This document shows positions 35,638-44,685 of a stretch of DNA of 64,000 nucleotides, in pieces. Position 1 is the stretch's first letter. Every line of letters starts with the position of its first letter. The notes beneath the pieces were generated by a model. The model was given only the letters and a program-made list of their open reading frames with translations. It was not told the DNA's origin and made no database searches. The position numbers and the translations under genes were made by a program. This DNA comes from Thiomicrorhabdus sp041583835 (GTDB lineage Bacteria > Pseudomonadota > Gammaproteobacteria > Thiomicrospirales > Thiomicrospiraceae): NCBI RefSeq assembly GCF_041583835.1, contig NZ_JBFHFC010000009.1, positions 1 through 64,000 on the forward strand, in the 5' to 3' direction.

Positions 35638-37023
35638 ATGTTTGACAATTTATCTGAACGTTTGACGAAAACCTTCAAAGCCATAAAAGGCCAGGGTCGT
35701 TTAACTGAAAATAACATTAAGGACGCTTTGCGTGACGTACGCCGTGCATTGTTGGAGGCGGATGTTGCCTTGCCGGTAGTGAAAAGTTTTATTACCAAGG
35801 TGCAGGAACGTGCTGTCGGGCAAGAGGTCTCAACCAGTCTGAATCCGGGTCAGGCGTTTATTAAAATCGTTCGAGAGCAGTTGACCGAAATCATGGGTAG
35901 CGAAGCGTCGACATTGAATTTCAATGTCGAGCCGCCGGCGGTGATTATGGTGGCCGGTCTGCAAGGGGCGGGTAAAACCACTTCCGTCGCTAAGTTGGCT
36001 AAGTGGCTAAAAGAGCGCGAAAAGAAAAAAGTGATGGTGGTGTCCGCGGACGTTTATCGTCCGGCGGCAATCAAACAGTTGGAAACCCTGGCAGAACAGG
36101 TGGATGTTATTTTTTATCCTTCTTCTGCGGATCAGGATCCGGTTGATATTGCGAAGAACGCACATCAAGAAGCACGCAAACAATTTGCCGATGTGTTGAT
36201 TGTCGATACTGCAGGTCGCTTGCATATCGATGACGAAATGATGCAGGAAATTAAGCATCTGCATAGCAATATCAATCCGTGTGAAACATTGTTTGTTGTC
36301 GATTCGATGACCGGGCAAGATGCGGCCAATACCGCTAAGGTATTTAATGATGCATTGCCTTTGACCGGTGTCATTCTGACTAAAACCGACGGTGACGCCC
36401 GTGGTGGGGCTGCACTTTCGATCCGTGAGATTACCGGCAAGCCCATTAAGTTTATCGGTGCCGGTGAAAAGACCGATGCGTTGGAAACGTTCCATCCGGA
36501 TCGTATGGCCGGTCGAATTCTGGGGATGGGCGACGTACTGAGTTTGATCGACGAAGCGGAAGCGAAAATCGATAAAAAGAAAGCCGAGAAGTTCGCCCAG
36601 AAAATCCAGAAGTCGGGCCAATTTGATTTGGAAGACTTTTTAGAACAGTTGCAGCAGATTCAACGTATGGGCGGTGTCGGTGGTTTGATCGGTAAGTTGC
36701 CGGGTATGGGTCAGTTGAAAGGACAGTTGGACAGCGATAAGGCGGAGGGTGAATTCCGTCGTCTTGAAGCGATCATTAACTCGATGACGCGTCATGAGCG
36801 CGCCTTTCCTGCGGTCATAAAAGGTTCTAGAAAGCGTCGTATTGCAGTGGGATCGGGAACGTCGGTACAAGACGTTAATAAATTGTTGAAGCAATTTACC
36901 CAGATGCAGAAAATGATGAAGAAAGTTTCCAAAGGCGGTATGAAAAACATGATGCGCGGAATGGCGGGTAAATTACCGCCTGGAATGGGCGGCATGGGTG
37001 GTTTACCACCGGGAATGCGTTAA
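35638..37023 (+). CDS. ffh: signal recognition particle protein Ffh
   Basis: Ffh binds 4.5S RNA and targets nascent inner membrane proteins to FtsY. Domains in order are the N domain, the G domain with GLQGAGKTTS, DTAGRL and TKTDGDARGG, and a methionine-rich M domain with repeated GGM/PPGM in the tail. I start at ATG 35638 (461 aa, MFDNLSERL as in the family); the frame is open upstream to 35575. A good -10, TATAAT, lies at 35527-35532. Confidence 0.97.
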   Translation: MFDNLSERLTKTFKAIKGQGRLTENNIKDALRDVRRALLEADVALPVVKSFITKVQERAVGQEVSTSLNPGQAFIKIVREQLTEIMGSEASTLNFNVEPPAVIMVAGLQGAGKTTSVAKLAKWLKEREKKKVMVVSADVYRPAAIKQLETLAEQVDVIFYPSSADQDPVDIAKNAHQEARKQFADVLIVDTAGRLHIDDEMMQEIKHLHSNINPCETLFVVDSMTGQDAANTAKVFNDALPLTGVILTKTDGDARGGAALSIREITGKPIKFIGAGEKTDALETFHPDRMAGRILGMGDVLSLIDEAEAKIDKKKAEKFAQKIQKSGQFDLEDFLEQLQQIQRMGGVGGLIGKLPGMGQLKGQLDSDKAEGEFRRLEAIINSMTRHERAFPAVIKGSRKRRIAVGSGTSVQDVNKLLKQFTQMQKMMKKVSKGGMKNMMRGMAGKLPPGMGGMGGLPPGMR

Positions 37024-37043
37024 GTTCTTAAATATCAATCAAG

Positions 37044-37078
37044 ACGGTAGCAATAGTTTCAATCATTGCTACCGTTTC
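37044..37078 (+). terminator. probable terminator after ffh
   Basis: ACGGTAGCAAT (37044-37054) pairs perfectly with ATTGCTACCGT (37065-37075) around a 10-nt loop, followed by TTTC. The T-run is short. The new promoter for rpsP lies directly downstream. Confidence 0.7.
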
Positions 37079-37116
37079 TATGTACCTAAAAAATTAGTTA
37101 TTTCTTGGATAACTGT

Positions 37117-37145
37117 TTGAAAAAGCAGTTTTTTGTCTGTATAAT
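37117..37145 (+). promoter_or_regulatory. sigma70 promoter of the rpsP operon
   Basis: The -35 TTGAAA (37117-37122), a 17-bp spacer and a perfect -10 TATAAT (37140-37145) lie about 95 bp before rpsP. The long leader leaves room for RNA-level control. Confidence 0.85.
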
Positions 37146-37240
37146 TCCGCTTTTCGCCCGTTTGTGGGTGGATTTTTAAACAAGAAGAATTTGTTGGAGA
37201 GACTCCTCTTCATCGCCTGATTTAAATATTGGAGAAAAAA

Positions 37241-37477
37241 ATGGTTGTTATCCGTTTAGCCCGTGGTGGTTCTAAAAAGCGTCCTTTTTACAAAGTAGTA
37301 GTAGCTGATCAGCGCAATACGCCGACTGGTCGTTTCATTGAACAGGTTGGTTTCTATAACCCAATCGCACGCGGCAATGAAGAAAAAGTCCGTTTGGATC
37401 AGGCGCGTATCGATTTCTGGATTTCTCAAGGTGCTCAAGTTAGCCCACGTGTAAAAAGTGTTATCAAAAGCGCTTAA
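37241..37477 (+). CDS. rpsP: 30S ribosomal protein S16
   Basis: The 78-aa protein begins MVVIRLARGGSKKRPFY and contains GRFIEQVGFYNPIA, diagnostic of S16. I start at ATG 37241, 6 nt after GGAG; the open frame from TTG 37229 adds four spurious residues. It is the first gene of the conserved rpsP-rimM-trmD-rplS operon. Confidence 0.98.
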   Translation: MVVIRLARGGSKKRPFYKVVVADQRNTPTGRFIEQVGFYNPIARGNEEKVRLDQARIDFWISQGAQVSPRVKSVIKSA

Positions 37478-37503
37478 TTGCCAATAGATCGAGCCGATAA
37501 TTT

Positions 37504-38031
37504 ATGTCTGACGGTAGTCAAGCTGACGAGAAAGTAATTGTTGGCCAAATCAGTGGTATTTTTGGCGTTCAGGGTTGGGTGAAGATTTTTTCCCACACCG
37601 ACCCGAGAGCCAATATCCTGTCTTACTCGCCATGGTGGCTTCGCTGTAAAGGCGAGTGGAAGCAGGTTAAAGTTTTAGACAGTAAAGTGCAGCAGGGCGG
37701 AAAAGCTTTGGTCGCTTTACTGGAAAATGTTCCGGATCGCGATGTCGCCCGAGAGTATATGGGGTGTGAAATCGCAATCGAACGTTCTCAATTGGTTAAT
37801 CCAAGTGAGGAGATGTACTGGATCGACCTGATCGGATGCGAAGTCTTTACCGAATCGGGTTTACTTTTAGGCAAGGTTAGCGACTTGGTGGAAACCGGTG
37901 CGCACGATGTGCTACGAGTTGAAGGTCCGCATAATGAATTGATTCCGTTTGTTATGGATGAGTTCATTCGTTCGGTGGACATTGAAAACAAAAAGATTGT
38001 TGTTGACTGGGAAGTGGAAGCGGAACAGTGA
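37504..38031 (+). CDS. rimM: 16S rRNA processing protein RimM
   Basis: RimM binds S19 and helps mature the 30S head. The N-terminal domain reads VGQISGIFGVQGWVKIFSHTD, and the C-terminal PRC-barrel (about 95-175) has YWIDLIGCEVFTESG and IPFVMDEFI. At 175 aa it is of normal size. Its stop overlaps the GTG start of trmD (GTGA). Confidence 0.97.
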   Translation: MSDGSQADEKVIVGQISGIFGVQGWVKIFSHTDPRANILSYSPWWLRCKGEWKQVKVLDSKVQQGGKALVALLENVPDRDVAREYMGCEIAIERSQLVNPSEEMYWIDLIGCEVFTESGLLLGKVSDLVETGAHDVLRVEGPHNELIPFVMDEFIRSVDIENKKIVVDWEVEAEQ

Positions 38032-38708
38032 GATTTGATGTGATTACCTTATTCCCGGAAATGTTTAGTGCATTGACGGAATCGGGGGTGAGTCGTCGAG
38101 CACTGCAATCTGAATTGTATGATTTAAAAACCTGGAATCCACGTCAGTTTACGACTGATAAACATAAGACTGTGGATGATCGCCCTTACGGCGGTGGCCC
38201 AGGGATGGTGATGATGTATCAGCCACTTAAAGATACCATCAGCGCCATTAAGGCGGAGAGTGCGGTTAAGACTCATGTGGTGTATTTGTCGCCCCAAGGT
38301 CAACCGTTAACTCAAGAAAAAGTTGCCGAGTTGGTTCAATTTGATCAGATCACTTTATTATGTGGTCGTTATGAAGGGATCGACGAACGATTGCTGGTTT
38401 CCGAAGTGGACGAGGAAATCAGTATTGGCGATTTTGTGGTGAGCGGCGGAGAGTTGCCGGCGATGATGTTGATGGATGCCATCATTCGTTTAATTCCCGG
38501 TGCACTCGGCCATAACCAATCCGCCGAACAGGATTCGTTTTCCGACGGTCTACTGGATTGTCCGCATTACACTCGCCCTGAAGTGGTGGATGGAATGGCG
38601 GTTCCCAGTGTGTTGTTGGAAGGCAATCACGCTAAAATCGATGCCTGGAGACAGGAACAAAAGTTGGATCGTACGCAGAAGCGGCGGCCTGACTTGTTAA
38701 ACAATTAG
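38028..38708 (+). CDS. trmD: tRNA (guanine37-N1)-methyltransferase TrmD
   Basis: TrmD methylates G37 next to the anticodon to prevent frameshifting. It uses a knotted SPOUT fold. Recognisable blocks are VITLFPEMF, DDRPYGGGPGMVM, LCGRYEGIDERLL, IGDFVVSGGELPAM and PHYTRPEVVDG. The start is GTG, overlapping rimM by 4 bp. 226 aa is a little shorter than E. coli (255), with a truncated C-terminal helix region. Confidence 0.97.
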   Translation: MRFDVITLFPEMFSALTESGVSRRALQSELYDLKTWNPRQFTTDKHKTVDDRPYGGGPGMVMMYQPLKDTISAIKAESAVKTHVVYLSPQGQPLTQEKVAELVQFDQITLLCGRYEGIDERLLVSEVDEEISIGDFVVSGGELPAMMLMDAIIRLIPGALGHNQSAEQDSFSDGLLDCPHYTRPEVVDGMAVPSVLLEGNHAKIDAWRQEQKLDRTQKRRPDLLNN

Positions 38709-38831
38709 GGTTCAACCTCTGGCTAGCTGGCCTAGCGAATGTTGGATGAATGCAAGAGAAAATGGGCTAAGGTCGCATTTTCGGGTTTGGTTTAAAGAGA
38801 AAGGCCAAACAAAAAATCGGAGAGCTTAAAG

Positions 38832-39176
38832 ATGAGCGATATCATCAAGCGTATTGAAGCGGAACAAATGACTAAGGAAATCCCTACATTTGCTCCTGGT
38901 GACACAGTGATTGTTAAAGTTAAAGTTATTGAAGGTAAAAACGAACGTCTTCAGGCTTATGAAGGTGTTGTAATCGCGAAGAAAAACCGCGGTATCAACT
39001 CTAACTTCATCGTGCGTAAGATCTCACACGGTGTTGGTGTTGAGCGTACTTTCCAAACTTACAGCCCGTTAGTTGATAGCATTGAAGTTAAGCGTCGTGG
39101 TGCTGTTCGTCGTGCCAAGCTTTACTATCTACGAGACCTATCTGGTAAAGCAGCTCGTATCAAAGAAAAAGTTTAA
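38832..39176 (+). CDS. rplS: 50S ribosomal protein L19
   Basis: The 114-aa protein has the L19 blocks FAPGDTVIVKVKV, ERLQAYEGVVIA, SNFIVRKISHGVGVERTFQ and AKLYYLRDLSGKAARIKEK. It is the last gene of the operon, 123 bp after trmD, and is followed by a terminator. Codon choice is biased to T-ending and other optimal codons, as expected for a ribosomal protein. Confidence 0.98.
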   Translation: MSDIIKRIEAEQMTKEIPTFAPGDTVIVKVKVIEGKNERLQAYEGVVIAKKNRGINSNFIVRKISHGVGVERTFQTYSPLVDSIEVKRRGAVRRAKLYYLRDLSGKAARIKEKV

Positions 39177-39201
39177 TTCTTTTTCAATTGCGACTGAGAT
39201 T

Positions 39202-39228
39202 AAAAACGCCCTTTATTGGGCGTTTTTT
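39202..39228 (+). terminator. terminator after rplS
   Basis: AAAAACGCCC pairs with GGGCGTTTTT around a 6-nt loop, followed by further T. It ends the rpsP operon. Confidence 0.92.
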
Positions 39229-39261
39229 GTTTCTGGATGAAGCGATTATATTTTTCGTGCT

Positions 39262-39269
39262 GGTATACT
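39262..39269 (+). promoter_or_regulatory. extended -10 promoter that would give a leaderless xerD mRNA
   Basis: The extended -10 TGGTATACT ends at 39269, so transcription should start near 39276, at or next to the xerD ATG at 39277. No Shine-Dalgarno is seen between them and no good -35 is present. Confidence 0.5.
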
Positions 39270-39276
39270 CTTATCT

Positions 39277-40194
39277 ATGCGTACTAAAGAATTTTCATTT
39301 GAATTGCTTACCGTCTTTAAAGACTTTTTAAACTTCCTTACCCTTTCCGAAGGGTTGAGTCCTAATACGATTGCAGCTTATAAAAAAGATTTGCAAATTT
39401 ATCAGGCTTGGTGGAAAGAGAGTCATGAAGATTTGTCGGTGGTTGACGCCACAAAGGTGCAGGTCGAGGCTTTTTTGTTGCATCTGCAGGCTCAAGGACG
39501 TAAAGAAAAAAGTAATGCTCGCCTATTGTCGACGTTAAAGCGTTTTTATCAATGGGGAGTGGTTTACGGCCACTTTCAGGCCGATCCGACCGCGTTATTG
39601 AAGTCACCGAAGATTCCGAGAAGTATTCCGAGCGTCATGAACGAGAACCAGGTTGAAGACCTGTTGAATCGGCCGGATACGACAACCCCTTTAGGCTTGC
39701 GCGACCGTGCAATTTTGGAATTGATGTATGCATCTGGCTTACGGGTTTCCGAAGTGGTCGAGTTGCCTTTTGAGCAGTTGAATTTGTCGGCTGGATTGGT
39801 TCAAGTCACGGGTAAGGGGAGTAAAGAGCGGATTGTTCCGATTGGCGAAGTGGCGATTGAGTGGATCGAGCGTTATTTACAGTCCGCCCGCCCGCAATTA
39901 GTGAAGCAGAAGTGGGTCAATACTTTGTTTGTATCGCGTATCGGCCGTCCGATGACACGACAGACGTTATGGCATAGGGTAAAGAATCTTGCGTTTGATG
40001 CCGGTATTCAGGGAAAGCTTTCTCCGCATAGTCTGCGCCATGCCTTTGCGACGCATCTGATCAATCACGGAGCCGATCTGAGGACGGTTCAATTGTTATT
40101 GGGGCATAGCGACCTGTCAACAACACAAATCTATACCCACGTCGCTAAAGAGCGCCTGCACCGAATACATCAACAGCACCATCCACGCGGTTAG
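39277..40194 (+). CDS. xerD: tyrosine recombinase XerD
   Basis: XerD, with XerC, resolves chromosome dimers at dif during FtsK-driven segregation. The 305-aa protein has an N-terminal SAM-like core-binding domain and the catalytic set R156, H251, R254, H277 and Y286. The ending GHSDLSTTQIYTHVAKERL with HQQHHPRG is XerD rather than XerC. It precedes dsbC, as in E. coli and many relatives. No ribosome binding site is visible before the ATG. Confidence 0.95.
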   Translation: MRTKEFSFELLTVFKDFLNFLTLSEGLSPNTIAAYKKDLQIYQAWWKESHEDLSVVDATKVQVEAFLLHLQAQGRKEKSNARLLSTLKRFYQWGVVYGHFQADPTALLKSPKIPRSIPSVMNENQVEDLLNRPDTTTPLGLRDRAILELMYASGLRVSEVVELPFEQLNLSAGLVQVTGKGSKERIVPIGEVAIEWIERYLQSARPQLVKQKWVNTLFVSRIGRPMTRQTLWHRVKNLAFDAGIQGKLSPHSLRHAFATHLINHGADLRTVQLLLGHSDLSTTQIYTHVAKERLHRIHQQHHPRG

Positions 40195-40200
40195 TCCATA

Positions 40201-40228
40201 TTGTCAATTGGTCTGAGTGTGTTATAGT
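40201..40228 (+). promoter_or_regulatory. sigma70 promoter of dsbC
   Basis: TTGTCA (40201-40206), a 16-bp spacer and TATAGT (40223-40228) lie about 39 bp upstream of the dsbC start codon. It overlaps the xerD 3' end closely, so dsbC can be expressed on its own. Confidence 0.7.
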
Positions 40229-40266
40229 GCGTCAACCTAATTAAGTCAGATATGAGAATTGTATAA

Positions 40267-40980
40267 ATGAATTTGTTAAAAAGTATGGCGATGCTGTTAA
40301 GCATCTCTTTAATGGCGGATACGGCTTTCGCTGATGATAAACAGGTCATCCAGGACCAGTTGAAGAAGATTGTTCCTAATGCACCGGAGGCGAATATTAA
40401 ACAGAGTGTCGTGCCGGGTTTGTATGAAGTGTCTGTCGGGCCTATGGTCATCTATATGACGGCTGATGGTAAATATGCCTTTAACGGTAGCTTGATCAAT
40501 CTTGAAACACGCGAAAATTTGACGGATCAAGCAAAATCGGCCGCTAGAAAACTGGCGGTGGAAAAAATCCCTACGGATTCAATGATTGTGTATCCGGCCA
40601 AAGGCGATCAGAAGCATTTCGTGACCGTATTTACCGATATTGATTGCCCGTATTGTCATAAACTGCACAAAGAAGTCGCTGCTTTGAATGAAGCGGGGAT
40701 TACGGTGCGTTACTTGGCTTATCCACGTTCCGGCTTCGGTTCTCCTTCATACTATAAAGCGGTATCCGTTTGGTGTTCCGAAAATCCTGCGAAAGCGATG
40801 GATGAGGCAATGCAAGGAAAGCCTGTGGCAAATGCAACCTGTAAAAATCCGATTGCCGATCACCTTCAGAAAGCACAATATTTTGGTGTAAATGGTACGC
40901 CTAATATTATTTTAGATGATGGCAGTTTGATTCCGGGTTATGTGCCGGCCAAGGAATTGATTCAGATTCTATCGCGTTAA
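40267..40980 (+). CDS. dsbC: thiol:disulfide interchange protein DsbC
   Basis: DsbC is the periplasmic disulfide isomerase. A signal peptide (about 1-22, ending AFA) precedes the N-terminal dimerisation domain and a thioredoxin-like domain with the active site C127-P-Y-C130. The cis-proline loop reads GTPNIILDDG. 237 aa matches E. coli DsbC (236). It is followed by a strong bidirectional terminator. Confidence 0.95.
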   Translation: MNLLKSMAMLLSISLMADTAFADDKQVIQDQLKKIVPNAPEANIKQSVVPGLYEVSVGPMVIYMTADGKYAFNGSLINLETRENLTDQAKSAARKLAVEKIPTDSMIVYPAKGDQKHFVTVFTDIDCPYCHKLHKEVAALNEAGITVRYLAYPRSGFGSPSYYKAVSVWCSENPAKAMDEAMQGKPVANATCKNPIADHLQKAQYFGVNGTPNIILDDGSLIPGYVPAKELIQILSR

Positions 40981-41010
40981 TAATCCGGTTCGGGTTGTTC
41001 TGCCGAAAAT

Positions 41011-41041
41011 AAAAAAGCCCTCTTTTAAGAGGGCTTTTTTT
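41011..41041. terminator. bidirectional terminator between dsbC and the SH3 gene
   Basis: A perfect palindrome with arms AAAAAAGCCCTCTTT and AAGAGGGCTTTTTT serves the convergent dsbC and SH3-protein genes. Confidence 0.94.
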
Positions 41042-41058
41042 ATGGCATTGAAAAGGGA

Positions 41059-41763
41059 TTAGAATTCGCCCCATTTCTGACGTTTCTTAGGTACTCTGAA
41101 GAATCGGCCTAGTAATAGACCTAGCAAAAGTACACCTCCGCCGGTCAGGAACCATTGACGTTTAATGGCGTCTTCCGATTGGTCGATTTGTTCACGCATG
41201 ATGGCGTTTTCATCTTCCAATCGAGAAAGGCGGGCTTTCATTTCTTGGTTCTGTTGGTCAAGTTGAACCGCATTGCTTGAAATATCTTTCAGGCGGTTTA
41301 ATTCTTGAGTGACCTCGAACTTTTCTTGTTTAACGGTCTTTAGCTCGTTGCTGGTTTCGTCATAACGCGTCTGTAACGTGGTTAATTCTTGCTTTAAGTC
41401 GTTATATTTCGATTCGACAGCGGTGGTCTTTTTAATCTGAACTTCCAGTCTGTCTTTTGCAATCGGTTGGTTTTCCAGCATGTTTGAAGGCATCCAGCCG
41501 GTAGAACCTTTGTATTCGATTTTAGCCCATCCGGATTCATCTACTTCAAGCAGCTTGACGGCGGTGCCGGATGGCAGCATGCGTGTAATACGGTGTTTAT
41601 GACTCGCACCGGTACGCATAGGCACTTCAAACGAATCGGTTATATAACGTGCGCTGCCGGTGGTTGGCTCAGCCATGACCGAATTAGGAATAGCCGCTGT
41701 TCCTGCGCCGAGTAGAAGGGCCGGGATTAAGGCAAATGATTTAAAGCTGCTGGATCTTTTCAT
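41059..41763 (-). CDS. SH3-domain protein of the YgiM type
   Basis: The 234-aa envelope protein has a signal peptide (about 1-31), a bacterial SH3 domain (about 38-95, with MRTGASHKHRITRMLPSGT and GWMPSNML) and a long coiled coil (about 105-200). A C-terminal membrane helix (about 205-222) is followed by a basic tail. This layout matches the TIGR04211/YgiM family, whose role is not firmly known. The start codon lies inside the valS 3' end (23-bp overlap) with AAAGG before it, so translation is probably coupled to valS. Confidence 0.88.
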   Translation of the reverse strand: MKRSSSFKSFALIPALLLGAGTAAIPNSVMAEPTTGSARYITDSFEVPMRTGASHKHRITRMLPSGTAVKLLEVDESGWAKIEYKGSTGWMPSNMLENQPIAKDRLEVQIKKTTAVESKYNDLKQELTTLQTRYDETSNELKTVKQEKFEVTQELNRLKDISSNAVQLDQQNQEMKARLSRLEDENAIMREQIDQSEDAIKRQWFLTGGGVLLLGLLLGRFFRVPKKRQKWGEF

Positions 41764-44512
41764 ATTGAACCTTTAAATTTTTCAGTGCTGTTTCGTAATC
41801 GCTAAGCTTTTGGCGCTCGTTGGCCACGACCGCTTCCGGTGCTTTAGCGACAAAGCCTTCGTTGCTCAACTTGCCGCTTAAGCGTTTGATTTCGCCTTCA
41901 AGCTTGTTGATTTCCTTGTCTAAACGAGCGAGTTCGGCGGTTTTATCGATTAGGCCGGCCATTGGGATCAGAACTTTCATTTCGCCAACCAGGCTGACGG
42001 CTGATTCCGGTGCATCCGCTTCGTTCTCTAGGACGGTAATACTTTCAAGCTTAGCCAGACTTTGTAAGAACATCTGGTTGTTGTTTAACCAGGTTTGGTC
42101 ATTTTCATTGAGTCCTGCTAATAGAACAGGCAATGCCTTGCTTGGTGCGATATCCATTTCAGAGCGGATTTTACGCACACCGATTACAAATTGTTTGACC
42201 CATTCAAGCTCTGCTACCGCCCCTGTGTCGATTTTGCTTTCATCGGCTTGAGGATAAGGTTCAAGCATGATGGTTTCACCTTGTCTTCCAGCTAAAGGTG
42301 CAACCGCCTGCCAGGCTTCTTCGGTGATGAAAGGGATGATCGGATGTAGCAAGCGAAGCATGGCTTCCAGAACTCGTACCAGAGTTTTACGGGTTCCGCG
42401 TTTAGCCGCTTCGGAACTTTCTGCGTTATTTAGGATCGGTTTTGAAAGTTCAAGGTACCAGTCGCAATACTCGTTCCAAGTGAATTCGTATAGCGTGTTG
42501 GCGGCAAGGTCAAAACGATAGCTTTCGAAATGCTTGGCGACCTCGGCTTCCACTTCCTGTAGGCGAGAAGTAATCCAACGATCAGCCAACGAGAATTCGC
42601 ATGCTGCGTTTTCGTCAACACCGGTGTCGTAACCTTCGGTGTTCATCAGAACGTAACGCGTTGCGTTCCACAGTTTGTTACAGAAGTTACGATAACCTTC
42701 GGCACGGTTTAGATCGAAGCGGATATCGCGACCGGTAGAAGCCAGAGAGGCGAACGTGAAGCGCATCGCATCGGTTCCGTATGCGGGAATACCGTCGGCA
42801 AATTGCTTGCGGGTCGCTTTTTCGATTTTTGCCGCTTTCTCCGGCTGCATCATTCCGTAGGTGCGTTTGGCAACCAGGTCTTCCAGTTCGATACCGTCGA
42901 TCAGATCGATCGGGTCAAGAACGTTACCTTTCGATTTGGACATTTTTTGCCCTTCGCCGTCACGTACCAAGCCGTGAACGTAAACCTGTTTGAAAGGTAC
43001 TTCACCGGTGAATTTCAAGGTCATCATGATCATGCGAGCGACCCAGAAGAAGATGATGTCGAAACCGGTGACTAGAACCGAAGTCGGATGGAATTTTTCC
43101 AATTCCGGGGTTTTTTCAGGCCAGCCTAGGGTTGAGAACGTCCATAGGGCGGAACTGAACCATGTATCCAGAACGTCTTCATCCTGCTTTAATTCAATGT
43201 CCGCAGCCAAGTTGTGTTTTGTACGAACTTCTTCTTCGGAGCGACCGACGTAAACTTTTCCGTTGTTGTCGTACCACGCAGGGATACGATGTCCCCACCA
43301 GATTTGGCGCGAGATACACCAATCTTGGATGTTGTTCATCCATTCAAAATAGGTGTTTTCCCAGTTCTTCGGTACGAATTCGATGTCGCCGTTTTTAACG
43401 GCATCGATAGCCGGTTTCGCCAGTTCTTCAACCGCAACATACCATTGATCCGTCAATAAAGGTTCGATAACTGCATGCGAGCGGTCGCCACGCGGAACCA
43501 TCAAGGTGTGTGGTTTGATGTCTTCCATCAATCCGAGTTCTTCAAGATCCGCTACGATTTGCTTACGTGCTTCATAACGATCAAGACCTTGATATTTTTC
43601 CGGGGCTTCTTCGTTAATGGCGGCGTCAATCGTAAAGATGTTTAGCATTGGAAGATTGTGGCGTTTACCCATCTCATAGTCATTGAAATCATGGGCAGGC
43701 GTAATCTTGACGCAACCGGTTCCGAATTCAAGATCGACGTAATCGTCGGCGATGATCGGGATTTCTCTTCCGACCAACGGTAGGGTGATGGTTTTGCCAA
43801 TCAGGTGCTTATAACGTTCGTCGTCTGGATGGACGGCGACTGCCTGGTCACCGAGCATGGTTTCCGGACGTGTGGTTGCTACGACCAAGTGGCCGGAACC
43901 GTCGCTTAACGGGTAGCGCATGTGCCATAGGTTACCTTGCTCTTCTTCGGAAATAACTTCCAAGTCCGATACGGCCGTATGTAATACAGGATCCCAGTTA
44001 ACCAAACGTTTACCGCGGTAGATTAAATTTTCTTCGTAAAGTTGAACGAAGACTTCCTTAACGGCATTGGAAAGTCCTTCGTCCATAGTGAATCGTTCTC
44101 GAGACCAGTCTGGAGAGGCACCTAGACGACGTAGCTGTTTGGTGATAGTACCTCCGGATTCTTCTTTCCATTCCCAGATTTTATCAATGAAAGCTTCGCG
44201 TCCGACATCGTGGCGACTAAGTCCTTTGGCCGCAAGTTGGCGCTCTACAACCATTTGAGTAGCAATACCGGCGTGGTCGGTGCCCGGTTGCCAAAGCGTA
44301 TCGTGGCCTTGCATTCGGTTGTAGCGAATGAGGGTGTCCATGATGGTATCTTGGAAAGCGTGTCCCATATGTAAGCTACCGGTGACATTCGGCGGCGGAA
44401 TCATAATTGAATAGGGCGTTGATTCGTCATATTTCGGCTTGAAATAGCCTTTATTTTCCCAGGTTTGATACCACTTTGTTTCAATTGTATTGGGGTCGAA
44501 ATGCTTTTCCAT
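41741..44512 (-). CDS. valS: valyl-tRNA synthetase
   Basis: ValS is a class I synthetase that charges tRNA-Val. HMGH at 48-51 (in PPNVTGSLHMGHAF) and KMSKSKGN are the two ATP-binding signatures. An editing domain lies between them, and a C-terminal coiled-coil arm (about 855-923) completes the protein. I start at ATG 44512 (923 aa, MEKHFDPNTIE). The frame stays open to 44620, but that part runs through the terminator at 44605-44634 and is not coding. Confidence 0.97.
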   Translation of the reverse strand: MEKHFDPNTIETKWYQTWENKGYFKPKYDESTPYSIMIPPPNVTGSLHMGHAFQDTIMDTLIRYNRMQGHDTLWQPGTDHAGIATQMVVERQLAAKGLSRHDVGREAFIDKIWEWKEESGGTITKQLRRLGASPDWSRERFTMDEGLSNAVKEVFVQLYEENLIYRGKRLVNWDPVLHTAVSDLEVISEEEQGNLWHMRYPLSDGSGHLVVATTRPETMLGDQAVAVHPDDERYKHLIGKTITLPLVGREIPIIADDYVDLEFGTGCVKITPAHDFNDYEMGKRHNLPMLNIFTIDAAINEEAPEKYQGLDRYEARKQIVADLEELGLMEDIKPHTLMVPRGDRSHAVIEPLLTDQWYVAVEELAKPAIDAVKNGDIEFVPKNWENTYFEWMNNIQDWCISRQIWWGHRIPAWYDNNGKVYVGRSEEEVRTKHNLAADIELKQDEDVLDTWFSSALWTFSTLGWPEKTPELEKFHPTSVLVTGFDIIFFWVARMIMMTLKFTGEVPFKQVYVHGLVRDGEGQKMSKSKGNVLDPIDLIDGIELEDLVAKRTYGMMQPEKAAKIEKATRKQFADGIPAYGTDAMRFTFASLASTGRDIRFDLNRAEGYRNFCNKLWNATRYVLMNTEGYDTGVDENAACEFSLADRWITSRLQEVEAEVAKHFESYRFDLAANTLYEFTWNEYCDWYLELSKPILNNAESSEAAKRGTRKTLVRVLEAMLRLLHPIIPFITEEAWQAVAPLAGRQGETIMLEPYPQADESKIDTGAVAELEWVKQFVIGVRKIRSEMDIAPSKALPVLLAGLNENDQTWLNNNQMFLQSLAKLESITVLENEADAPESAVSLVGEMKVLIPMAGLIDKTAELARLDKEINKLEGEIKRLSGKLSNEGFVAKAPEAVVANERQKLSDYETALKNLKVQYEKIQQL

Positions 44513-44604
44513 CGGTCTCTTAATTTTATATAGTAATAAGCCCAAAATTATAGCAAAGAGCAGCGGTGGTTGTTTGATGTTGGAAGAATATTTTAAAAAA
44601 AGAC

Positions 44605-44634
44605 AAAAAAAACCGGTCAAATGATGACCGGTTA
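44605..44634 (-). terminator. terminator of the flagellin gene
   Basis: On the minus strand AACCGGTCA pairs with TGACCGGTT around a short loop and is followed by a run of T. It separates the orphan flagellin gene from valS. Confidence 0.9.
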
Positions 44635-44685
44635 ATGCTTCTAGGAGGAAGAAGGATTAATTTTTGTGCGTATGTTTAACGCACA

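Noticed and set aside
41741..41763. valS / SH3 gene overlap as an annotation error
   Set aside because: Both ends are well supported: the coiled-coil end of ValS, and a signal peptide after an ATG with AAAGG. A 23-bp overlap with coupled translation is plausible.
44512..44620. 36-residue N-terminal extension of ValS
   Set aside because: The frame is open to 44620, but the extension is hydrophobic, unlike the family, and runs through the flagellin terminator at 44605-44634. ATG 44512 gives the standard start.
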